A DNA stretch of 64,000 nucleotides from JBFMCC01 sp037445635 (GCA_037445635.1 JBBIKC010000001.1:248001-312000); one strand, 5' to 3'; shown: positions 17,083 to 25,187, counted from the stretch's first letter. A program made the numbers and translations. Notes: generated by a model not told the origin, from the letters alone.

Positions 17083-18552
17083 ATGAACCTCGCCCGCGCG
17101 CTACGCGTCCTTCCCCAATTGCTCCCTTCGCGTACTTCGCCCCTTCGCGGTGAAGCAATCGCCCTCGTCGGCGCGGGCGGCAAGACCACTGCCCTCTTCC
17201 AACTCGCATGGCAATTCCAATCGCAAATCGAAAATCATCAATCGTCAATCGTTACCACCACCACCCACCTCGGCGCATGGCAGGTTGCACAGGCCGACCA
17301 TCACCTCATCGTCACCGAAGACACTCCCCTGCCCGAACTCGACACACTTGAAGGCGTTATCCTCGTCACGGGCGCATTGGACGGCGACCGCTTCCCCTCC
17401 CCGCCGCGCCAGACCCTCGACCATCTGCGTGACCACTGCGCGGCGCGCGGCCTGTCCCTGCTCATCGAAGCCGACGGCGCGCGCGGACGTCCCCTCAAAG
17501 CGCCCGCCGCGCACGAGCCTGCCATCCCAGATTTTGTGGATACGGTCATCGTGGTCGCTGGCTTGAGTGGACTGGGAAAACCGCTGACCGACGACTTCGT
17601 CCATCGCCCGCATCGCTTCTCGACCTTGAGCGGGCTGCCGCTTAACCAGCCGGTCACACCCGAGGCATTGACCCGCGTCCTGACTCACCCCGATGGCGGA
17701 CTCAAAAACATCCCGCCCGGCGCGCGCCGCGTGACCCTGCTCAACCAGGCCGACACACCCGAATTACAATCCATCGGCGGCAGGATGGCGAAGTCCCTGC
17801 TAAATGAATTCGATTCTGTCATTGTCTGCGCCCTTCAACCCTTCGACACAGCTCAGGGCAAGCCTTCCAACTTTCAAACTTTCGAACTGACAGCAGGCAT
17901 CATCCTCGCCGCGGGCGCGTCCGAACGTTTTGGCCAGCCCAAGCAACTGCTCGACTGGCGCGGCCAGCCCTTCGTACGCGCTGTTGCACAGACTGCGCTG
18001 AACGCGGGACTCTCGCCCGTGATCGTCGTCACCGGCGCGTATGCAGACCAGGTCGAGGCCGCGCTCCGCGATCTGCCCGTGACCATCGTCCGCAACGAGG
18101 GCTGGCAGGAAGGCCAGGCCTCTTCGATCCGCGCGGGGATAAGATCCCTCACCCTGCCCCTCCCCGTCCCTCCCATCCCCTCTCCCAGTGGGAGAGGGGA
18201 TGGGAGGGTGCCCGAAGGGCGGGTGGGGAGGGGTGAGGTCGGTTCCGCCCTCTTCCTCCTCGCCGACCAGCCGCACATCCCCGTCAATGTGATTCAAGCG
18301 CTGACGGCACATCACAGCCGCGAGTTGTATCCCATCCTCGCGCCGCTGGTGATGATGGAACAGCGCGCCAACCCCGTGCTCTTCGACCGAGTCACATTCC
18401 CCGATCTGCTCGCGCTGAGAGGCGATGTCGGCGGCCGCGCCCTCTTCTCGAAATATCCCGTCGAATACCTGCCCTGGCACGATGATCGTCTCCTGCTCGA
18501 CGTGGACAAACCCGAAGATTATCAACGGCTGGTGGAAGATGAGACACTCTAA
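17083..18552 (+). CDS. YqeC-MocA fusion protein, Se/Mo hydroxylase maturation
   Basis: 489 residues. Residues 1-250 are YqeC: P-loop-like ALVGAGGKTTALFQLA (about 26-41), IVTTTTHLGAWQ, LIEADGARGRPLKAP and VVAGLSGLGKPLTDD. Residues 262-487 are a MocA-type nucleotidyltransferase: GIILAAGASERFGQPKQLL, VVTGAYADQVEAAL, FLLADQPHIPV. MocA attaches CMP to the molybdenum cofactor, while YqeC belongs to the selenium-dependent hydroxylase accessory set; in E. coli the two are separate genes (yqeC, ygfJ). The linker (about 251-261, FDTAQGKPSNF) is encoded by a dispersed repeat, and a second repeat insert occupies about residues 357-386 within the MocA part. Possibly started from a leaderless promoter. Separated from yqeB by the hsd operon. 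Confidence 0.9.
   Translation: MNLARALRVLPQLLPSRTSPLRGEAIALVGAGGKTTALFQLAWQFQSQIENHQSSIVTTTTHLGAWQVAQADHHLIVTEDTPLPELDTLEGVILVTGALDGDRFPSPPRQTLDHLRDHCAARGLSLLIEADGARGRPLKAPAAHEPAIPDFVDTVIVVAGLSGLGKPLTDDFVHRPHRFSTLSGLPLNQPVTPEALTRVLTHPDGGLKNIPPGARRVTLLNQADTPELQSIGGRMAKSLLNEFDSVIVCALQPFDTAQGKPSNFQTFELTAGIILAAGASERFGQPKQLLDWRGQPFVRAVAQTALNAGLSPVIVVTGAYADQVEAALRDLPVTIVRNEGWQEGQASSIRAGIRSLTLPLPVPPIPSPSGRGDGRVPEGRVGRGEVGSALFLLADQPHIPVNVIQALTAHHSRELYPILAPLVMMEQRANPVLFDRVTFPDLLALRGDVGGRALFSKYPVEYLPWHDDRLLLDVDKPEDYQRLVEDETL
17839..17862 (+). repeat. CCCTTCGAC-n-GCTCAGGGC repeat in the YqeC/MocA linker
   Basis: The imperfect hairpin CCCTTCGACACAGCTCAGGG and the following CAAGC are read in frame. Relatives occur at 39499, 46060 and 46636. 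It lies exactly between the two protein domains. Confidence 0.75.
18149..18240. repeat. Large GC-rich palindromic repeat inside the MocA domain
   Basis: Core arms CCCATCCCCTCTCCC / GGGAGAGGGGATGGG (18172-18204, loop AGT), flanked by CCTCACCCTGCCCCTCCCC on the left and GGTGCCCGAAGGGCGGGTGG on the right, a larger form of the CCCCTCTCCC family. Read through in frame between GIRSLTL and ALFLLADQP. Confidence 0.85.
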
Positions 18553-18699
18553 CCTCGCGCCGAGCACGGAGGGTCAAGTAGGCGGTGTGGCCTTGATACA
18601 CAAAGAACGCTACTCGACCATCACCGCCGTATCAAGACCCGTAGATGAAGCGCGATAACAAGAATTCCGTTTGAGTCCTTCGTGGCTAATAGAGACTCC

Positions 18700-19326
18700 A
18701 TGATTACCGCCGTCGTACTCGCCGCAGGCGAATCCAAACGCATGGGTCAGCCCAAGATGCTCCTGCCCTGGGGCGGAAGCACCGTGCTTGGTCACGTCCT
18801 CACGGTGCTTCAAGCCGCCGAAGTGGACGACATCCTGGTCGTCACCGGCGGCGCGCGGGAGCAGGTGGAGGCCGTCGCCCGCGAACACAACGCGCGGACC
18901 GTCTTCAATGCAGATTACGCGCGGGGCGAGATGCTATCTTCCATTCAAATGGGTCTTCGCCTACTAATATCTCCCCTCTCCCCTTCAGGGAGAGGGGTCG
19001 GGGGTGAGGGTCAGGGTGAGGTCGACGCGGCCCTCCTCGTCCTCGGCGACCAGCCCCAGGTCCAGGAAGGAAGCGTGCGCGCTGTCCTCGCTGCGTATCG
19101 CAGGAGTCAATCCAATCTCATCGTCCCATCCTACCAAATGCGGCGCGGACATCCATGGCTGGCAGCGCGCCCGTTGTGGGATGAAATCCTGCAAATGCAA
19201 TTCCCTCAGACGCCGCGCGATTTTTTGAACAGGCACGCGGCCGAGATCGAATATGTCAACCTGGATACATCTACCATCCTCGCCGACCTCGACACTCCCG
19301 AAGACTACTTGAAATCGCGGCTATAG
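18700..19326 (+). CDS. mocA: Second MocA-like molybdenum cofactor nucleotidyltransferase
   Basis: 208 residues. NTP-transferase fold with VVLAAGESKRMGQPKMLLPW at the N-terminus, ILVVTGGAREQVEAVA, then AALLVLGDQPQV (metal-binding Asp) and a C-terminal RHAAEIEYVNLDT...DLDTPEDY. Same family as the C-terminal half of the preceding fusion. Two paralogues in one locus could serve two cofactor forms (for example cytidylylation and another nucleotide), which is speculative. ATG 18700 fits the family start; GTG 18682 is an alternative. A repeat insertion at about residues 91-107 (PLSPSGRGVGGEGQGE) precedes the LGDQP motif. Intergenic 18553-18699 shows no gene. Confidence 0.88.
   Translation: MITAVVLAAGESKRMGQPKMLLPWGGSTVLGHVLTVLQAAEVDDILVVTGGAREQVEAVAREHNARTVFNADYARGEMLSSIQMGLRLLISPLSPSGRGVGGEGQGEVDAALLVLGDQPQVQEGSVRAVLAAYRRSQSNLIVPSYQMRRGHPWLAARPLWDEILQMQFPQTPRDFLNRHAAEIEYVNLDTSTILADLDTPEDYLKSRL
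18973..19020. repeat. CCCCTCTCCC palindrome inside the second mocA-like gene
   Basis: Arms CCCCTCTCCC (18973-18982) / GGGAGAGGGG (18988-18997), then TCGGGGGTGAGGGTCAGGG. Read in frame. Confidence 0.85.
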
Positions 19327-19364
19327 CGTGCTATTGTAGAATTGAGCCGTGAAAGGAGCCCGCC

Positions 19365-19655
19365 ATGTCGGACTGGGAACAGATTGCCGAGTACATCCAC
19401 AACGCCATGCAGGCCGTGGAGCAGACGCACGAGGCGGGGCGTGAACTGCGGGAAAAGCCGAACCACACGAACTTCGATGCGTTTCGGACGCGGATGGACG
19501 AACTGCACCAGCGGCTGACCACGCTGAAGGCCATGCTCGAACACGAGAACGTCGTCTTCCTCGACGAATTGGCCGACGCGTTGAGCAAAGCCTTCGGCGG
19601 CAAGCCCGCCGAATACCATCACATCGAACAATACGGCGAAAAGATCGAGCCGTGA
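19365..19655 (+). CDS. Small helical protein of unknown function
   Basis: 96 residues, no membrane segment. A good ribosome site AAAGGAG lies 7-8 nt before ATG 19365. Charged and largely helical, with two His-rich stretches (TNFDAFRTRMDELHQRL and EYHHIEQYGEKIEP). It reads like a single helical hairpin. No family recognised. A TAGAAT (-10-like) lies about 30 nt upstream, so it may be transcribed on its own and not from the mocA gene. Confidence 0.7.
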   Translation: MSDWEQIAEYIHNAMQAVEQTHEAGRELREKPNHTNFDAFRTRMDELHQRLTTLKAMLEHENVVFLDELADALSKAFGGKPAEYHHIEQYGEKIEP

Positions 19656-19934
19656 GGCAACCCGCCGCACTCCGATGATTTACAAAAGCCTTCGGGACGT
19701 TCTGGGTAACATCAGTCGGTAAATCACAGGTTTCGCTTTGGAGTCGGACGGCTTGCCGTCCAAAATTGCAGGAGCAAACTCCTGCATTCCAAAATCGTCA
19801 TTTGACGAAGTTGGAAAATTTCAACAGCCGCCGGGCAAAGCCGGGAGGCTTCGCGCTCTGCATCTATTCTTGCGGGGATTTATGATAGACTCTGTCCAAT
19901 CCTTCGGGAGGATTCTTGCGGGCAGGAGTCATTC
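19656..19934 (+). other. Gene-free stretch rich in short hairpins
   Basis: No supported ORF. Four compact stem-loops occur in order: GGACGGC-TT-GCCGTCC (19746-19761), TGCAGGAG-CAAA-CTCCTGCA (19767-19786), CGTCA-TT-TGACG (19796-19807) and AATCC-n7-GGATT (19899-19915). At 19689-19709 a 21-mer CCTTCGGGACG... recurs with two changes at 26239-26259. Could be a repeat cluster or a structured leader of the lipid kinase gene. Confidence 0.55.
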
Positions 19935-20858
19935 GTGAAATATCTGATCATCGTCAACCCCATTTCGGGACGCGGTTACGCGGGGAAATCCATTCCGCTG
20001 ATCGAGGACCTGATGCGCCGCCACAACCTGGACTTCGACCTGGTTCAGACCGAACGGCCGTGGCACGCGGCTGACATTGCCGAGCGCGCTGTGCGGGACG
20101 GCTACGCGGTCATCGTCACCGCCAGCGGAGATGGCACCGCCAACGAGGCCCTGAACGGGATTATGCGCGCAAAGAACGCGGGACACTATGACACGGCCAT
20201 GTCCATCCTGCCCGTCGGCACGGGCAACGACATGGCCTATGGCATGGGTCTGCGCGGCGGCCTCGAAGAGACTGTGCAGGCATTGGCAAAAAATCATCGT
20301 AAGCGGATTGACATCGGCCTGGTCAAGGGCGGCGATTATCCCGAAGGCCGTTACTTCGCCAACGGCATCGGCATCGGGTTCGATGCGATGGTCGGGTTCG
20401 AGGCCATCAAAGTCCGCTGGACGCGCGGACTGCCGGCTTATCTCATCGGCGTCATCCGCACGGTGTTCTGGTATTTCAAAGCGCCGACGGTCGAGATGAA
20501 ATTCAACGGCAAGACCATCGTCCAGCCGTCGCTGATGATTTCCGTGATGAACGGTCAGCGCATGGGCGGCGGGTTTTACATGGCTCCGGACGGCGACCCG
20601 GGCGACGGTCGCTTCGACTTGTGCATTGCCTCCGAGGCCAGCCGATTGCGCATCTTCGGGCTTATCCCTTACTTCCTGAAAGGCACCCAGCATACTCAGC
20701 CCGAAGTGACGACGGGACAGACCGACGCGATCCGCATCAAGGCCGTCAAGGGCAGCCTGCCTGCGCACGCGGACGGTGAAATGCTCTGCGTGGAAGGACA
20801 GGAATTGCACGTAGAGTTGATTCCCTCCGCGCTGGAGTTCGTGACCATGGAGCAGTAG
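19935..20858 (+). CDS. Diacylglycerol/lipid kinase family protein
   Basis: 307 residues from GTG 19935 with GGCAGGAG 6 nt upstream. The DAGK catalytic domain shows the nucleotide loop ASGDGTANEALNGI (about residues 63-76), PVGTGNDMAYG (about 94-104) and an ANGIGIGFDAMVG segment. The C-terminal half contains the b-sandwich with HADGEMLCVEGQELHVEL. Members phosphorylate diacylglycerol, sphingoid bases or related lipids using ATP. It is next to an acyltransferase gene, which points to phospholipid synthesis or turnover. The exact lipid substrate cannot be told. Confidence 0.9.
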   Translation: MKYLIIVNPISGRGYAGKSIPLIEDLMRRHNLDFDLVQTERPWHAADIAERAVRDGYAVIVTASGDGTANEALNGIMRAKNAGHYDTAMSILPVGTGNDMAYGMGLRGGLEETVQALAKNHRKRIDIGLVKGGDYPEGRYFANGIGIGFDAMVGFEAIKVRWTRGLPAYLIGVIRTVFWYFKAPTVEMKFNGKTIVQPSLMISVMNGQRMGGGFYMAPDGDPGDGRFDLCIASEASRLRIFGLIPYFLKGTQHTQPEVTTGQTDAIRIKAVKGSLPAHADGEMLCVEGQELHVELIPSALEFVTMEQ

Positions 20859-20895
20859 CGCGGGACAGCCGCTCCGCTCTACGCTCCCAGACCAT

Positions 20896-21648
20896 ATGAG
20901 TTTACTGCACTGGTTCGTCTACATCGTCATTAAGATCGGCCTGTCCATTCTCTGCCGCGTGGACGCGCTGGGGCTGGACAGAGTTCCCGCGCGCGGGCCG
21001 TTGATCGTCATCTCGAATCACACAGGGCAATTGGAAGTACCGCTGCTGTTCGCCTGGCTTCAGCCGCGTCCGCTTACAGGCTGGGCCAAGATCGAGACCT
21101 GGGACAACGCGTTCCTGCGCTGGCTGTTCGACCTGTGGAGCGTGATCCCCGTCCGCCGCGGCGAAGCGGATACGACCGCCCTGCGCGCCGCGCTGGAAAA
21201 GCTGGAGCAGGGATACATCTTTGGCGTCGCGCCCGAAGGCACGCGCAACAAGACGGGCATTCTCCGCCGCGCACACCCGGGCGCGGTCATGCTGGCCCTG
21301 CGGAGCGGCGCGCCCATCCTGCCCGTCGCGCACTGGGGCGGCGAGCATTTCGGCGCCAACCTGAGGCGCCTGCGCCGCACCGACTTCCACATCCGCGTGG
21401 GCAGGCAGTTTACGATCTCCACGAACGGGGAACGAATTACGCGCGAGGCACGTCAACAGATCGTGGACGAGATGATGTATCAACTAGCCGCGCTGCTGCC
21501 CGAACAGTATCGCGGCGCGTACAGCGACGCATCGAAGGTCACGACACAATTCCTGAAATTCAGCGTTCCTGTCATTGCGAGCGAAGCGAAGCAATCTCCT
21601 CGCGGTGGCATCCCGCAAAAAGGAGAGGATCATGAATCCCCCCAATGA
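20896..21648 (+). CDS. 1-acyl-glycerol-3-phosphate acyltransferase family protein (PlsC-like)
   Basis: 250 residues. The PlsC fold is shown by motif I ISNHTGQLE (about residues 36-44), FGVAPEGTRNKTG (about 110-122) and PILPVAHWG. In motif I the canonical His-x4-Asp reads His-x4-Glu, a conservative change of a catalytic residue. An N-terminal hydrophobic stretch (WFVYIVIKIGLSILC) may insert into the membrane. The last 25 or so residues (VIASEAKQSPRGG onward) are not PlsC sequence but the translation of a dispersed repeat, so the native C-terminus has been replaced. It follows the lipid kinase by 37 nt. Confidence 0.85.
   Translation: MSLLHWFVYIVIKIGLSILCRVDALGLDRVPARGPLIVISNHTGQLEVPLLFAWLQPRPLTGWAKIETWDNAFLRWLFDLWSVIPVRRGEADTTALRAALEKLEQGYIFGVAPEGTRNKTGILRRAHPGAVMLALRSGAPILPVAHWGGEHFGANLRRLRRTDFHIRVGRQFTISTNGERITREARQQIVDEMMYQLAALLPEQYRGAYSDASKVTTQFLKFSVPVIASEAKQSPRGGIPQKGEDHESPQ
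21574..21612 (+). repeat. TCATTGCGAGCGAAGCGAAG repeat at the plsC 3' end
   Basis: The 27-nt core of this repeat recurs within the two MITE-like elements at 22486 and 39406. Here it is coding for the last residues of the acyltransferase. Confidence 0.75.
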
Positions 21649-22000
21649 TACCTATCATAAACTCGACCGCGCCGCGCTCTGGCTCCTGGTCGGAGAATTC
21701 AGCGGCGTGGCGCTCTTGTTAACCTTGATGCTGTTGATGATCATCGGCAATCTCATTTCGCCCTACGGGTTCGATTTCGGGTACAGAACAGGAGAGGCGA
21801 TTGCCCTGCTCATCGCGTTTTCTTATGGGCTGGCATATCTCGCCAACCTGATCATTGGTGTCATCGGCGCAGTGCTCTACGTGCGCGAGAACCGCGAAGG
21901 CTACCCCGGCACGGGTCATTTGGTGAACTGGATTCTGGCGGCCACCACACTTTGGGTCGCCCTGTTCCTGCTTGCCATCTTCACGGCCAATGGGTTTTAA
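21632..22000 (+). CDS. Three-helix membrane protein
   Basis: 122 residues from ATG 21632, with AAAAGGAGAGG just upstream; the start overlaps the plsC end in another frame. Hydrophobic segments about residues 14-42 (LWLLVGEFSGVALLLTLMLLM...), 53-80 (AIALLIAFSYGLAYLANLIIGVIG) and 100-120 (WILAATTLWVALFLLAIF). The N-terminus NPPNDTYHKLDR is hydrophilic. No family recognised. Confidence 0.75.
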   Translation: MNPPNDTYHKLDRAALWLLVGEFSGVALLLTLMLLMIIGNLISPYGFDFGYRTGEAIALLIAFSYGLAYLANLIIGVIGAVLYVRENREGYPGTGHLVNWILAATTLWVALFLLAIFTANGF

Positions 22001-22018
22001 CGGAACGCAACGCCTCGC

Positions 22019-22450
22019 CTACTCGAACTTGTAATAGTACGCGTTCGTCTCCCGCCGCTTGAAGCCCATCTTATGATACAGCTTATTAGCCGCTTCGCGC
22101 CTCGGATTGGAGGTCAGCGAGACTCCCGCCGCGCCTCGTTGACGCGCGGCCTCCAGCGCGGCGCGCACCAGCGCTTCACCGATTCCCCGTCCGCGCGCCG
22201 ACTCGTCCACGATCACGTCTTCGATGATGGCGCGGACCCCCGTGGGCACACGGTACACGGTCACAGCCGCCGCGCCGAGGATAGATCCGCCGTCCGCGCG
22301 GGCGACCACCAGCATCGTCGCCTCTGATTTAACGAGGGCAGACAAATCATCCCGCGAGGGAGGCGGGTTGTTGTTCGTCAACTGGGGAACGAGGCGCTGG
22401 AAGGCTTCGAACAGATCTTCCGTAAATTCATTTACCCTGTCAATGCGCAT
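22019..22450 (-). CDS. GNAT family N-acetyltransferase
   Basis: 143 residues. The acetyl-CoA binding signature is ARGRGIGEALVRAAL (about residues 83-97), preceded by a strand ending IIEDVIVDE and followed by NPRREAANKLYHKMGFKRRETNAYYY, a classic GNAT C-terminus. Cytosolic; the acceptor is unknown. It is convergent with the small membrane gene (18 nt apart) and its start lies next to a MITE-like element. Confidence 0.9.
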   Translation of the reverse strand: MRIDRVNEFTEDLFEAFQRLVPQLTNNNPPPSRDDLSALVKSEATMLVVARADGGSILGAAAVTVYRVPTGVRAIIEDVIVDESARGRGIGEALVRAALEAARQRGAAGVSLTSNPRREAANKLYHKMGFKRRETNAYYYKFE

Positions 22451-22485
22451 TGGCGGTCAGGCTCCTCGAGATATTTTCCGTAAGG

Positions 22486-22635
22486 TATTTTAATTGCTCT
22501 GTTGCAAACACCTTCAGAGGCCGTCACTGCGAGCGAAGCGAAGCAGTCTCCCCGCCTGCGAGGAGATTGCTTCGATGCCTTCGGCATCTCGCAATGACGG
22601 GAAAAACGAATGATTGCAACAGAGCATATTTTAAT
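22486..22635. mobile_element. MITE-like element, copy A
   Basis: Terminal inverted repeats with the common core GCTCTGTTGCAA (left 22496-22507) / TTGCAACAGAGC (right 22615-22626), extended by TATTTTAA-type ends, enclose about 105 bp that contain CACTGCGAGCGAAGCGAAGCA and its inverted partner TTGCTTCGATGCCTTCGGCA. No ORF. A second copy with the same ends lies at 39406-39576. Confidence 0.75.
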
Positions 22636-22696
22636 CCCAAACCTGTCCGAATGCCGTCGAGCGGCGGGCGCACGGTTACAGCCGCTCCCGCAAAGG

Positions 22697-22702
22697 TATA
22701 AT
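22697..22702 (+). promoter_or_regulatory. -10 box TATAAT for wecC-wecB
   Basis: TATAAT 38 nt before the GTG start; the leader carries ACAGGAG. A weak -35-like GGTTAC lies 17 bp upstream. Confidence 0.5.
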
Positions 22703-22739
22703 AGGCACGCCACAGGAATCCCCTCCCACAGGAGTCAAA

Positions 22740-24044
22740 GTGAAATTTCGGAAAATCTGCGTCCTCGGCCTGGGATACATCGGCCTGCCCACCGCCAGCA
22801 CCTTCGCCGCGAACGGCCTGCAAGTCCTCGGCGTGGATGTCAATCATCGCATCCTCGAAACCCTGCGCAACGGCGGACTGCACATCCACGAGCCGGGCCT
22901 GCGCGAGGTGGTGGACACGGCGCTTCAATCGGGACGATTGACCGTTTCCGCCCAGCCCGCTGAGGCCGACGCCTTTTTGATCGCCGTCCCCACGCCTTTC
23001 CATGAAGGCGAGACCGGCGAATACGACGGGATCGCCTACAAAAAAGCCGACATGCGCGCGGTCGTTTCGGCCACCGAGGCGATCCTCCCATTTTTGCGAA
23101 AAGGCAACCTGGTGGTGCTCGAATCCACCTCGCCGCCGCGCACCACGGTTGACCTGGTCAGGCCGATCCTCGAAAGGTCCGGCCTGAAAGCCGGCGCGGA
23201 TTTCCACCTCGCGTATTCGCCCGAACGCGTCCTGCCCGGGCAGATCATGAAGGAACTGATCGAGAACGACCGCGTCATCGGGGGCGTCACGTCCGAGTCC
23301 GCCCGCGCCGGGCGCGACCTGTACGCGCTCTTCGTCAAAGGCGACATCATCGAAACCGACGCGACCACCGCAGAGATGGTCAAATTGATGGAGAATACTT
23401 ATCGCGACATCAACATTGCCATCGCCAACGAATTTTCGCGCCTCGCCGAACGCTTCGGCGTGGACGTGTGGGAGGCCATCCGCCTCGCCAACCGCCACCC
23501 GCGCGTGAAGATTCTCTCGCCGGGCACGGGCGTCGGCGGGCACTGTATCAGTGTGGATCCGTGGTTCTTCGTCGAAAGCGCGCCCGACCTGAGCAGCCTC
23601 ATCTACGCCGCGCGCCGCCTCAACGACGACCAGCCGCGCTACGCGCTGGAACTCGTCCGAAAAACACTCGGCTCTTTGAAAGGCAAAAGGATCGCCGCGC
23701 TCGGCCTAGCCTTCAAGCCCGACGTGGACGACCTGCGCGAGAGTCCCGCCGCGGAAGTGGCCCGCCTGCTTCAGGAAGAAGGCGCGGCCGTCGCCTGCTA
23801 CGAGCCATTCAAGCCCGACGCCGACATGCCCGGCCTCACCCTGGCTCCCAGCCTCGAAGCCGCGCTGGAGGCGGCGGACGCCGTCGTGCTGTTGGTCGGC
23901 CATTCGCAATTCCGCCAGTTGAAACCTGCCCAAGTCGCAGGACTCACGCCCGCGCGCCTCGTCGTAGACATGGTCAACGGCTGGGACGCATCGGCCTGGC
24001 AAAATGCGGGCTTCCGCGTGGCGCGGCTTGGCGCTGGAAAATGA
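22740..24044 (+). CDS. wecC: UDP-N-acetyl-D-mannosaminuronate dehydrogenase family (nucleotide sugar dehydrogenase)
   Basis: 434 residues from GTG 22740 (CAGGAG about 7 nt upstream). It oxidises a UDP-sugar C6 twice with NAD+. NAD motif CVLGLGYIGLPTAS at the N-terminus; central helix ANEFSRLAERFGVD; catalytic cysteine in GTGVGGHCISVDPWF (about residue 267); C-terminal domain ALGLAFKPDVDDLRESPA. These segments fit WecC more than UDP-glucose dehydrogenase (VPTPF, HCISVDP). wecB, 7 nt downstream, supplies UDP-ManNAc, so together they make UDP-ManNAcA for a cell-surface polysaccharide. Confidence 0.93.
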   Translation: MKFRKICVLGLGYIGLPTASTFAANGLQVLGVDVNHRILETLRNGGLHIHEPGLREVVDTALQSGRLTVSAQPAEADAFLIAVPTPFHEGETGEYDGIAYKKADMRAVVSATEAILPFLRKGNLVVLESTSPPRTTVDLVRPILERSGLKAGADFHLAYSPERVLPGQIMKELIENDRVIGGVTSESARAGRDLYALFVKGDIIETDATTAEMVKLMENTYRDINIAIANEFSRLAERFGVDVWEAIRLANRHPRVKILSPGTGVGGHCISVDPWFFVESAPDLSSLIYAARRLNDDQPRYALELVRKTLGSLKGKRIAALGLAFKPDVDDLRESPAAEVARLLQEEGAAVACYEPFKPDADMPGLTLAPSLEAALEAADAVVLLVGHSQFRQLKPAQVAGLTPARLVVDMVNGWDASAWQNAGFRVARLGAGK

Positions 24045-24051
24045 CCGTACC

Positions 24052-25164
24052 ATGAAAGTCCTTTCCGTATTTGGAACCCGGCCGGAGGCCGTCAAAATGG
24101 CTCCGGTGGTGCAGGCGCTCCGCCTCGCGCCCGGCGTGGAATCGCGCGTATGCGTCACCGCCCAGCACCGTCAGATGCTTGACCAGGTGCTCGACCTGTT
24201 CCAGATCAAGCCCGATTACGACCTCGACCTGATGCGCGAGGACCAGTCGCTGGCCGAGTTGAGCGCAGCCATCTTCACCGGCCTCGATCCGGTGCTTGCC
24301 GATTTCCAGCCCGACTGGGTGCTGGTGCAGGGTGATACGACCACCGTCGCCATCACCGCCCTGCTGGCCTACTACCGCCGCGTCCGCGTCGGGCATGTGG
24401 AGGCGGGACTGCGCACACACGACAAGTGGCAGCCCTTTCCCGAGGAGATCAACCGCCGCGTGGCCGGCGTCGCTGCAGACCTGCATTTTGCGCCCACCGA
24501 ATGGGCGCGGCAAAACCTGCTCCGCGAGGGCGTGGACGACAAGTCCATCGCGGTGACCGGCAACCCGGTCATTGACGCCCTGCGCGTGGTGGCCGCGCAG
24601 CCCAAGCCGCGGGAAGTCGGCCAGCTGCTCGAAAAGACGGCGGGGAAACGGCTCGTACTCGTCACCGCGCATCGCCGCGAAAATTTCGGGCGCCCCCTCG
24701 AAGACGTCTGCGCCGCTCTCCTGACCCTGGCCGGCCGCGGCGACGTGGAAATCGTCTACCCCGTACATCTCAACCCGAACGTGCAGGAACCTGTCTATCG
24801 GCTTCTGGGCAACATTCCCAACATCACCCTGCTCCCTCCGCTGGACTATCTGCCCCTCGTCCACCTGATGAAACACTCCGCGCTGATCCTGACCGATTCG
24901 GGCGGAATCCAGGAGGAGGCGCCCGCCTTTGGCGTGCCGGTGCTCGTCCTGCGCGAGGTGACCGAGCGCCCGGAGGGCGTCAACGCGGGGGTGCTCAAAC
25001 TGGTCGGAACCGCGACCGGGCGCATCGTCCGCGAAGCGAACCGCCTGCTGGACGACCCATCCGCCCACGCGGCCATGGCCAAAGCCGTCAATCCCTACGG
25101 CGACGGGCAGGCGGCCGACCGAATCGTCCAAGCGCTGTTGTCTCATACCGTTAGCGCTTTGTAA
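24052..25164 (+). CDS. wecB: UDP-N-acetylglucosamine 2-epimerase (non-hydrolysing)
   Basis: 370 residues. N-terminus MKVLSVFGTRPEAVKMAP, VQGDTTTVAITALLAYY, GHVEAGLRTHDKWQPFPEE, VTAHRRENFGRP and LTDSGGIQEEAPAFGVPVL are all hallmark WecB segments. It interconverts UDP-GlcNAc and UDP-ManNAc in the cytosol. ATG 24052 is chosen because the family starts there; the frame is open further upstream into wecC. Only a weak GGAAA precedes it. Pairs with wecC. Confidence 0.95.
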   Translation: MKVLSVFGTRPEAVKMAPVVQALRLAPGVESRVCVTAQHRQMLDQVLDLFQIKPDYDLDLMREDQSLAELSAAIFTGLDPVLADFQPDWVLVQGDTTTVAITALLAYYRRVRVGHVEAGLRTHDKWQPFPEEINRRVAGVAADLHFAPTEWARQNLLREGVDDKSIAVTGNPVIDALRVVAAQPKPREVGQLLEKTAGKRLVLVTAHRRENFGRPLEDVCAALLTLAGRGDVEIVYPVHLNPNVQEPVYRLLGNIPNITLLPPLDYLPLVHLMKHSALILTDSGGIQEEAPAFGVPVLVLREVTERPEGVNAGVLKLVGTATGRIVREANRLLDDPSAHAAMAKAVNPYGDGQAADRIVQALLSHTVSAL

Positions 25165-25187
25165 TGTCGTAGGGTCAAATTTATGAG

